From: JANRKG01 sp033763635
Lineage (GTDB): Bacteria; Cyanobacteriota; Cyanobacteriia; GCF-001939115
NCBI GenBank assembly: GCA_033763635.1
Contig: JANRKG010000391.1
Location: forward strand, 1-5,585
DNA: 5,585 bases
Direction: 5' to 3'
This document shows, piece by piece, positions 1 to 4,538 of this stretch (positions are counted from its first letter, which is position 1; each line of letters begins with the position of its first letter). The notes below the pieces were generated by a model that did not search any database, had not been told where the DNA came from, and saw nothing but the letters and a program-made list of their open reading frames with translations. The translations under genes and the position numbers were made by a program.

Positions 1-923
1 CCGCCCGTAACAATCACATCCGTTGTTCGTTCCGGCAGCCACTCGACTAAGAGCCGAGAAAGTTCACGAGCAAAGCTCTTCCGCAGGCTCGGCAAAATTT
101 CATCCAGGTTCGTGGGCCGAGTTGCCCCCCGTGGACGGTAAAATCGTTGCCCTTGGGGACGATTAACCGCTTCGATCAATAGTAGAGACTGATTATCAGC
201 TCCTTGAATTTGGGCTGCCACCTGCTCATAGAACAGATTCATCGCAAAGGGTTCACTTTTAGAAGCCCCCCGTGCAAAGCGAAACCGATCAGCCAGAATA
301 AAGTCCGTAGTTTGATGACCAATATCAATCACGGCTACAGAGGCATCGGTGAGGCTACTTCCACCGCCAATTCCCTGCTCTTGAGCTTCGCACCAAATCA
401 AGCTGCCATACCCTTCGGGAATAACCCAGACCTGGCAAATATTAACGGCAACCGTTTCTCCCCGATAGAACATGACATGGGGCGATCGCAGCAGACCAAT
501 CACCAATTCTTTTTCACGATCGAATTGTTCCTGAGAGTGGTAAGGCAGTCCCAACACCACTGAAATGTCACCTTTAAGCTTGAAGTGCCCAATACAAGCA
601 AAGGTCTTAATCAAGGCATCCTCCACCTTAGATCGACCGACCCCTAAATTGGCTCCAAAATCAGCCGCAAGTTGCCCGATGGCATATCCTCGCCCCTGAT
701 ATTCCAACCAGATATCTAGCAGAGGGTCGATGAGACGAGATTCAAAAGCACCTCGACGAACTTGTTCCACACTTAAATGCGCTACATTTGCAGGAATCAA
801 GACAACTTCTTCTGAGTCGCGGTTGACACAAGACTTTGTAGAGGTTCGTCCTAAATCGATACTAAGAATCGGAATTTTACTCGGTATAACCAGGGATTGT
901 TCTAGAAATTGTTTCGCAGTCAT
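1..923 (-). CDS. ParM/StbA-like actin-family ATPase (C-terminus beyond the left edge)
   Basis: An open minus-strand frame starts at the ATG at 923-921 and runs off the window after 307 full codons. It reads as an actin/Hsp70-superfamily ATPase. A phosphate-1 loop (SIDLGRTSTK, residues 21-30) lies near the N-terminus, LGLPYHS (124-130) resembles the conserved 'GLP' segment of StbA/ParM proteins, and a phosphate-2 loop (VIDIGHQTTDF, 198-208) follows. The visible part ends in IVTGG (304-308), the start of the adenosine motif, so roughly the last quarter is missing. Family members polymerise with ATP and are best known for plasmid DNA segregation; chromosomal cyanobacterial homologues have no role I can assign. 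The start is fixed: the frame is closed by TAA at 990-992 and no other ATG, GTG or TTG lies between. A weak GAGG lies about 13 nt upstream. No ParR-type partner is visible; one could lie beyond the edge. Family assignment is good, function unknown. Confidence 0.8.
   Translation of the reverse strand, partial: MTAKQFLEQSLVIPSKIPILSIDLGRTSTKSCVNRDSEEVVLIPANVAHLSVEQVRRGAFESRLIDPLLDIWLEYQGRGYAIGQLAADFGANLGVGRSKVEDALIKTFACIGHFKLKGDISVVLGLPYHSQEQFDREKELVIGLLRSPHVMFYRGETVAVNICQVWVIPEGYGSLIWCEAQEQGIGGGSSLTDASVAVIDIGHQTTDFILADRFRFARGASKSEPFAMNLFYEQVAAQIQGADNQSLLLIEAVNRPQGQRFYRPRGATRPTNLDEILPSLRKSFARELSRLLVEWLPERTTDVIVTG
482..489. repeat. HIP1 octamer (GCGATCGC)
   Basis: This is a perfect copy of the Highly Iterated Palindrome 1, inside the ParM-like gene. 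Its core CGATCG also occurs at 517, 1554, 2350, 2664, 3118, 3153, 3544, 3720, 3977, 4365, 4802 and 5245. HIP1 over-representation is typical of many cyanobacterial genomes and supports the host assignment. Confidence 0.9.
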
Positions 924-1037
924 TGCCAGTATTGGACCTCGCCTAAAGGGCCTAGACTCTTCTGCCTCGTAGCATCGATAGGCAAGCTCTTAAGCGCCCA
1001 GTTAAAAACCTGACTCCATCAAACTTGCTTCTCAAAG

Positions 1038-1066
1038 ATTTTAGTACAAATAAACCATATTTTCAA
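1038..1066 (-). promoter_or_regulatory. sigma70-type promoter of the ParM-like gene
   Basis: Read on the minus strand, TTGAAA (1066-1061, 5 of 6 to TTGACA) and TAAAAT (1043-1038, 5 of 6 to TATAAT) are separated by exactly 17 bp. Transcription would start near 1031 and give a leader of about 108 nt before the ATG at 923. It is the best promoter match in the window, but predicted only. Confidence 0.6.
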
Positions 1067-1093
1067 CTTTGTTAAGCAATTGAAGGGAAAGCT

Positions 1094-1118
1094 ATCCTGG
1101 GAGAATCACCTCCTGGAT
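1094..1118. repeat. imperfect inverted repeat between the divergent promoters
   Basis: ATCCTGGGAG (1094-1103) and CTCCTGGAT (1110-1118) can pair with one T-T mismatch and one bulged G around a 6-nt loop. It has no T-tract, so it is not a terminator. Lying between the two predicted start sites, it could be an operator or chance. Confidence 0.3.
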
Positions 1119-1158
1119 GATCTCCATTAGTTCTAGTTGCTCTAAGTTCCAAAATTAA

Positions 1159-1176
1159 GTTAAATTTAGTTAAGAT
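1159..1176 (+). promoter_or_regulatory. HLR1-like direct repeat (candidate RpaB site) upstream of ftsH2
   Basis: GTTAAATT, a 2-nt spacer and GTTAAGAT form two half-sites with a 10-bp period. The HLR1 box bound by RpaB is usually written as two (G/T)TTACA(T/A)(T/A) half-sites separated by 2 nt. The halves match at 7 of 8 and 6 of 8 positions, both having A where C is expected. The second half overlaps the predicted -35 element, a position suited to repression in low light. Inferred from pattern only. Confidence 0.35.
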
Positions 1177-1198
1177 TTGCTCTCAGAATTTGTAATAG
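1170..1198 (+). promoter_or_regulatory. possible ftsH2 promoter
   Basis: TTAAGA (1170-1175, 4 of 6 to TTGACA) and TAATAG (1193-1198, 3 of 6 to TATAAT) have 17-bp spacing. Transcription would start near 1205, leaving a leader of about 144 nt. The match is weak; it is listed because nothing better was found on this strand and because the HLR1-like repeat overlaps it. Confidence 0.3.
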
Positions 1199-1204
1199 AT
1201 ATTA

Positions 1205-1223
1205 GACAGCCAATTGCGCTGTC
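1205..1223 (+). other. short hairpin near the predicted 5' end of ftsH2 mRNA
   Basis: GACAGC (1205-1210) and GCTGTC (1218-1223) form a perfect 6-bp stem around a 7-nt loop. If transcription starts near 1205, the hairpin would sit at the very 5' end of the mRNA, where such structures can slow decay from the 5' end. A 6-bp stem can easily arise by chance. Confidence 0.25.
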
Positions 1224-1247
1224 CTCTGGGAATTGTCAATCTGTCTT

Positions 1248-1272
1248 GGAAAAATCCTTTCTGGAAATCCTT
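1248..1272 (+). repeat. direct repeat GGAAA(AA)TCCTT in the ftsH2 leader
   Basis: GGAAAAATCCTT (1248-1259) recurs as GGAAATCCTT (1263-1272), 15 bp later, differing by two A residues. The second copy can also form a small hairpin with TTTCC at 1275-1279. Function unknown. Confidence 0.4.
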
Positions 1273-1332
1273 GCTTTCCTTAACGTGGCCTGTCGTCTAA
1301 TCCGTTTAATCTGGCCTGACTGATCTGTTTTG

Positions 1333-1338
1333 TAGAGG
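1333..1338 (+). promoter_or_regulatory. ribosome binding site of ftsH2
   Basis: TAGAGG lies 10 nt before the ATG at 1349. It is a moderate Shine-Dalgarno match that supports this start, as does the protein beginning MKFSW, the usual N-terminus of FtsH2 proteins. Confidence 0.6.
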
Positions 1339-1348
1339 CTACCGCTAT

Positions 1349-3235
1349 ATGAAATTTTCTTGGAAAACTGCATTGCTCTGGACTTTGCCAGCCCTCGTCA
1401 TTGGCTTTTTCTTCTGGCAAGGAGCTTTTTCGTCAGCTCCGACAGACATGAGTAAGAACACAGCGAGCACTCGAATGACCTATGGACGCTTTCTAGAGTA
1501 TCTAGATGCGGGTCGCGTGACGAGTGTGGACTTGTATGATGGTGGGCGGACTGCGATCGTTGAAGCAGTTGACCCGGATTTGGATAATCGCATCCAACGC
1601 CTAAGGGTCGATCTACCGGGGAATGCTCCTGAAGTGATCTCCAGGCTGCGGACGAGCGACATTAGCTTTGACTCCCACCCTCCTCGTACCGATGGCGCGA
1701 TTTGGGGGTTATTGGGCAATCTAGTCTTTCCAATTCTTCTGATTGCTGGCTTGTTTTTCCTGTTTCGTCGGTCTGGTAACGTTCCCGGTGGTCCCGGTCA
1801 AGCCATGAACTTCGGGAAGTCCCGCGCCCGTTTTCAGATGGAAGCTAAGACAGGAGTCATGTTTGAAGATGTAGCTGGGATTGAAGAGGCGAAGGAAGAG
1901 TTACAGGAAGTTGTCACTTTCTTGAAAAAGCCGGAACGCTTTACAGCAGTTGGCGCACGGATTCCCAAAGGTGTCCTCCTGGTGGGTCAGCCTGGAACCG
2001 GGAAAACTCTGCTAGCAAAGGCGATTGCCGGGGAAGCAGGAGTCCCCTTCTTCAGCATTAGCGGTTCTGAGTTCGTCGAAATGTTCGTAGGCGTTGGAGC
2101 TTCCCGCGTGCGTGACTTGTTCAAGAAAGCCAAAGAAAATGCCCCTTGTATCATCTTTATTGATGAAATTGATGCCGTCGGTCGTCAACGAGGGGCAGGA
2201 ATCGGGGGTGGAAACGACGAACGGGAACAAACCCTGAACCAGTTGCTGACGGAGATGGACGGATTTGAAGGGAACACAGGGATCATTGTGATTGCTGCCA
2301 CAAACCGTCCTGATGTCCTGGATGCAGCCCTGCTCCGTCCTGGTCGCTTCGATCGCCAGATTGAAGTTGATCCCCCCGATATCAAGGGACGGTTGGCAGT
2401 GCTTCAGGTCCATGCTCGAAACAAGAAACTTGCAGATGACATCTCCCTCGAATTAATTGCACGACGCACTCCTGGTTTTACAGGAGCGGATCTGGCAAAC
2501 CTGCTCAATGAGGCTGCTATTCTAACGGCCCGTCGTCGCAAGGATGCGATCACTATGAGTGAGATTGATGATGCAGTGGATCGGGTGATTGCCGGGATGG
2601 AAGGAACCCCGCTCGTTGATAGCAAGAGTAAGCGGCTGATCGCCTACCATGAAATTGGACACGCGATCGTGGGTACGATCCTTAAAAATCACGATCCTGT
2701 GCAAAAAGTTACCTTGATCCCCAGAGGTCAGGCGCGTGGGTTAACTTGGTTTGCCCCCAGTGAAGATCAAGGGTTGATTTCCAAGTCTCAAATTCTGGCC
2801 CGTATCTCTGGTGCTCTGGGAGGCCGTGCTGCGGAAGATGTAGTCTTCGGAGATTCGGAGGTGACAACCGGAGCCGGGAATGACCTGCAACAGGTGTCTA
2901 ACATGGCCCGTCAGATGGTGACTCGCTTTGGAATGTCCAACTTAGGGCCACTGTCTTTAGAAAGCCAGACAGGTGAAGTCTTCCTGGGCCGCGACTGGAT
3001 GACTCGCTCTGAATATTCTGAAGAAATTGCATCTCGTGTGGATGCTCAGGTGAGGGCTATCGTTGAATCTTGCTACAGCGAAGCCAAGCGTATTATTCAA
3101 GACAATCGAACGGTCGTCGATCGCCTGGTTGATTTGTTGATTGAGAAGGAAACGATCGATGGGGAAGAATTCCGGCAAATCGTTGCTGAATACGCAGAAG
3201 TACCCGAAAAAGAACGGTTTGTTCCTCAGCTCTAA
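1349..3235 (+). CDS. ftsH2: ATP-dependent zinc metalloprotease FtsH, cyanobacterial FtsH2 (Slr0228) type
   Basis: A complete 628-residue membrane-anchored AAA+ protease. Two membrane segments (about 8-25 and 119-140) flank a lumenal/periplasmic domain. The ATPase follows: Walker A GQPGTGKT (213-220), pore motif FVG (246-248), Walker B IIFIDE (268-273) and a second region of homology with arginine fingers R330 and R333. The protease domain has the zinc motif HEIGH (434-438, catalytic E435) and a probable third ligand, D512. As I recall the Synechocystis paralogues, the N-terminus (MKFSW), the lumenal domain and the C-terminal EKETIDGEEFRQIVAEYAEVP segment fit FtsH2 best. FtsH2 forms hexamers with FtsH3 in thylakoids and degrades damaged D1 during photosystem II repair, so high-light induction is expected. 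Walker A has Q214 where most FtsH have P; the G-x4-GKT pattern is kept, so activity should be retained. The gene appears monocistronic, with its own leader and a strong terminator. Confidence 0.96.
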   Translation: MKFSWKTALLWTLPALVIGFFFWQGAFSSAPTDMSKNTASTRMTYGRFLEYLDAGRVTSVDLYDGGRTAIVEAVDPDLDNRIQRLRVDLPGNAPEVISRLRTSDISFDSHPPRTDGAIWGLLGNLVFPILLIAGLFFLFRRSGNVPGGPGQAMNFGKSRARFQMEAKTGVMFEDVAGIEEAKEELQEVVTFLKKPERFTAVGARIPKGVLLVGQPGTGKTLLAKAIAGEAGVPFFSISGSEFVEMFVGVGASRVRDLFKKAKENAPCIIFIDEIDAVGRQRGAGIGGGNDEREQTLNQLLTEMDGFEGNTGIIVIAATNRPDVLDAALLRPGRFDRQIEVDPPDIKGRLAVLQVHARNKKLADDISLELIARRTPGFTGADLANLLNEAAILTARRRKDAITMSEIDDAVDRVIAGMEGTPLVDSKSKRLIAYHEIGHAIVGTILKNHDPVQKVTLIPRGQARGLTWFAPSEDQGLISKSQILARISGALGGRAAEDVVFGDSEVTTGAGNDLQQVSNMARQMVTRFGMSNLGPLSLESQTGEVFLGRDWMTRSEYSEEIASRVDAQVRAIVESCYSEAKRIIQDNRTVVDRLVDLLIEKETIDGEEFRQIVAEYAEVPEKERFVPQL

Positions 3236-3260
3236 CCCTGGTTGAGTTGAAACATTAAAC

Positions 3261-3312
3261 AGTACAGAGGGGAAATGATCAAAGGTTTGGTCACACCCCT
3301 CTGTACTTTTTT
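3261..3312 (+). terminator. strong intrinsic terminator of ftsH2
   Basis: AGTACAGAGGGG (3261-3272) pairs perfectly with CCCCTCTGTACT (3296-3307), a 12-bp stem followed by six T (3307-3312). Within the 23-nt loop, TGATC (3276-3280) can pair with GGTCA (3289-3293, one G-U), giving a stacked second stem. It begins 25 bp after the ftsH2 stop. Read on the minus strand, the stem is followed by GTTTAATGTTT, so it may also stop tsaB transcripts, less efficiently. Confidence 0.9.
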
Positions 3313-3393
3313 ATGCCTTTTCTAGCAGTAATCCATTCACGTTAGGAAAAGGTAACAGGTTATAACATCTGCATCTCGATCATTTCCCTTCTG

Positions 3394-3415
3394 CCCTACC
3401 CCCTACCCTACCCCT
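3394..3415 (-). other. G-quadruplex-type motif across the tsaB stop codon
   Basis: On the minus strand four G-runs (4, 3, 5 and 3 G) are separated each time by TA. This satisfies the usual G3+N1-7 rule with very short, uniform loops. The first TA and the first G of the second run form the TAG stop codon of tsaB (3410-3408), so the motif lies in the coding strand and would be present in the mRNA. Folding in vivo is unproven. Confidence 0.6.
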
Positions 3416-4100
3416 CAATAGGATGCTGCCCATAAAAGGGCAAAGCCTCTAACCAAGAAGGCCGTTCTCCATTTAGCCAATACCAGTAGGCCAAGCCCAG
3501 CAATGGAACAACAGAAGCACCTAAATGAGGTGGAGACTCTACCCGATCGTAGGCATTGGGCCAAGTTTCAAGCTTATGTTCCCACACTGCTACTGGAATT
3601 GCGGTGTCTGCCAGAATGGTGGTTAATTCGCCTGTCTCCGTAGTCCGATAGGCAGATCCAAACACTTCTCCTCTCTGGGCCGGGATCTGCACCACAATGT
3701 CGTGAGTTTTGGGAGTTTGCGATCGAACAGACCAGGCAAGGGCAGCAGAAGTAGAAATAGCAAACAACGGAATCCTGAGTTGCTGAGCCAGGGTACGAGC
3801 CGTGACAACCCCCATGCGAGTACCCGTAAAACTTCCTGGACCTTTAGCAACTGCTAAAAATGATAAGTCCTTCCAGGTCAGAGGTTGAATGAAATCCTGA
3901 AGGTACACCTGCAAGTGAGTTGATAGGCTACGGCCTACATTCCAGGTTTGGGCGCGTGGATCGTCGATCCCCGTTCCGATCGCCAGACCTAATTCTGGAG
4001 TGGTTGTATGAATCGCTAACCCGAACCTTTGGAACGACGCTTTTTCCGGGTCTACAGGTTGGGATTGATTCACAGCTAATTCATTTGCCAATCTGCTCAC
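3408..4100 (-). CDS. tsaB: tRNA threonylcarbamoyladenosine biosynthesis protein TsaB
   Basis: A 230-residue member of the YeaZ/TsaB branch of the ASKHA fold. TsaB works in the cytoplasm with TsaD and TsaE to move the threonylcarbamoyl group made by TsaC onto A37 of ANN-decoding tRNAs (t6A). The N-terminal strand LAIHTTTPELGLAI (28-41) replaces the usual LAIDTS-type strand. The family signature KGPGSFTGTRMG (86-97) and a QRGEVF segment (142-147) follow. The frame starts at GTG (4100-4098); an in-frame TAA at 4124-4122 excludes longer forms with ATG, GTG or TTG. About 25 residues precede the conserved core, so a start at TTG (4091) or GTG (4073) cannot be excluded. It lies 50 bp behind ycf34 on the same strand, probably in one operon, and converges on ftsH2. 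Confidence 0.93.
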   Translation of the reverse strand: MSRLANELAVNQSQPVDPEKASFQRFGLAIHTTTPELGLAIGTGIDDPRAQTWNVGRSLSTHLQVYLQDFIQPLTWKDLSFLAVAKGPGSFTGTRMGVVTARTLAQQLRIPLFAISTSAALAWSVRSQTPKTHDIVVQIPAQRGEVFGSAYRTTETGELTTILADTAIPVAVWEHKLETWPNAYDRVESPPHLGASVVPLLGLAYWYWLNGERPSWLEALPFYGQHPIEG

Positions 4101-4103
4101 CGC

Positions 4104-4110
4104 CCTCCTC
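4104..4110 (-). promoter_or_regulatory. Shine-Dalgarno for tsaB, unusually close to GTG
   Basis: The minus strand reads GAGGAGG at 4110-4104. The strongest core, GGAGG, ends only 3 nt before the GTG at 4100; the upstream GAGG (4110-4107) gives 6 nt. For TTG at 4091 the GGAGG spacing is 12 nt. This supports translation starting here but leaves the exact codon slightly open. Confidence 0.6.
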
Positions 4111-4150
4111 AGGTTGCCAGATTATTAGGCTACCATTTGGTGAATCGACA

Positions 4151-4399
4151 TCAAGTGGGAACTAATTCTCCGGGCCGCAGACGAGACCATTTTCCGAGTT
4201 CTTGCTTGAAGCTAGCGCATCCAACGACATCCCACTCCATCTGAATTTCTTCCCCTTGGGATCGAATATTCACGTTAATCGTGGGTTCGAGGGGTTCAAA
4301 AGTGGGCGTTTCTGTAAGGTGAGGTTGCTGGTGCTGATGTTCAACCGCATGGTAAGTCATACAGCGATCGACATACTCACAATTTACACAAATGCACAT
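4151..4399 (-). CDS. ycf34: Ycf34-type Cys-rich (Fe-S) protein
   Basis: A complete 82-residue protein that opens MCICVNCEYVDRC, the cysteine signature of Ycf34, a family found in cyanobacteria and some algal plastids. C2, C4, C7 and C13 form the N-terminal cluster; another cysteine, C61 (GCASF), is near the C-terminus. The middle (about 26-54) is Pro/Glu/Gln-rich and looks less structured. Synechocystis Ycf34 is reported to bind an iron-sulfur cluster and to be needed for full photosynthetic electron transport; which cysteines are ligands here is inferred. No signal peptide or membrane segment is seen. The start is supported by a strong Shine-Dalgarno 7 nt upstream. It is the first gene of a probable ycf34-tsaB operon and diverges from the tRNA nucleotidyltransferase gene. 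The length is normal for the family. Confidence 0.93.
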   Translation of the reverse strand: MCICVNCEYVDRCMTYHAVEHQHQQPHLTETPTFEPLEPTINVNIRSQGEEIQMEWDVVGCASFKQELGKWSRLRPGELVPT

Positions 4400-4406
4400 C
4401 CCAAAA

Positions 4407-4412
4407 CCTCCC
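4407..4412 (-). promoter_or_regulatory. ribosome binding site of ycf34
   Basis: GGGAGG (4412-4407 on the minus strand) lies 7 nt before the ATG at 4399, the best-placed Shine-Dalgarno in the window. It fixes the ycf34 start so that C2 directly follows the initiator Met. Confidence 0.8.
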
Positions 4413-4492
4413 GTATCTAGGCAAGATAGATGAAGTAACCTGCGCTGCCTTTCTGATACTCTAGCTCAGACCCCCAAAGGATGGGTTAGCCC

Positions 4493-4516
4493 TTGTATTG
4501 ATTTTTGTATTGATTT
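4493..4516. repeat. perfect 12-bp tandem duplication upstream of cca
   Basis: TTGTATTGATTT occurs twice without a gap (4493-4504 and 4505-4516), 22 bp before the cca start. It could be a paired protein-binding site or a replication-slippage product. Confidence 0.85.
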
Positions 4517-4538
4517 TTTGGGATCGATTATTTTTTTC

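Larger units (their letters stand above)
924..1348. other. divergent intergenic region between the ParM-like gene and ftsH2
   Basis: These 425 bp hold no credible gene: frames are short and mostly closed. The region is AT-rich in its middle (about 1020-1205) and carries the outward-facing promoters of both neighbours, an imperfect inverted repeat at 1094-1118, a 10-bp-periodic AGTTAA repeat at 1158-1173, a short hairpin at 1205-1223, and a GGAAA(AA)TCCTT direct repeat at 1248-1272. I recognise no small RNA or riboswitch. Confidence 0.75.
4400..4538. other. divergent intergenic region between ycf34 and cca
   Basis: These 139 bp separate two divergent genes. The side nearest cca is very T-rich on the plus strand (T-runs at 4514-4519 and 4531-4537) and holds a 12-bp tandem duplication. 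I could not find a -35/-10 pair with good spacing on either strand, so the promoters remain unassigned. Confidence 0.6.

Noticed and set aside
204..563. 119-codon plus-strand frame
   Set aside because: It lies antisense inside the ParM-like gene, whose frame carries clear ATPase motifs; the plus-strand product has no recognisable features.
730..972. 80-codon plus-strand frame
   Set aside because: Mostly antisense to the start of the ParM-like gene, with no motif or supporting ribosome binding site.
2012..2413. 133-codon minus-strand frame within ftsH2
   Set aside because: It mirrors the highly conserved Walker and SRH region of ftsH2; antisense openness there is a by-product of codon use.
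3359..3366. GTTATAAC palindrome in the convergent spacer
   Set aside because: An isolated 8-bp AT-rich palindrome without partner sites; expected by chance.
3394..3415. CCCTA repeats as a telomere or CRISPR-like array
   Set aside because: Only about four short units are present, with no spacers and no replicon-end context; better treated as a G-run motif.
3920..4165. 81-codon plus-strand frame over the tsaB 5' end
   Set aside because: Antisense to tsaB and overlapping the ycf34-tsaB gap; its product resembles nothing recognisable.
4202..4420. 72-codon plus-strand frame over ycf34
   Set aside because: Antisense to ycf34, which has a diagnostic cysteine motif and a strong ribosome binding site.
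4463..4490. Possible hairpin between ACCC and GGGT blocks upstream of cca
   Set aside because: Stems are short and interrupted and no adjacent T-run follows at the right distance; not enough to call a terminator or riboswitch.
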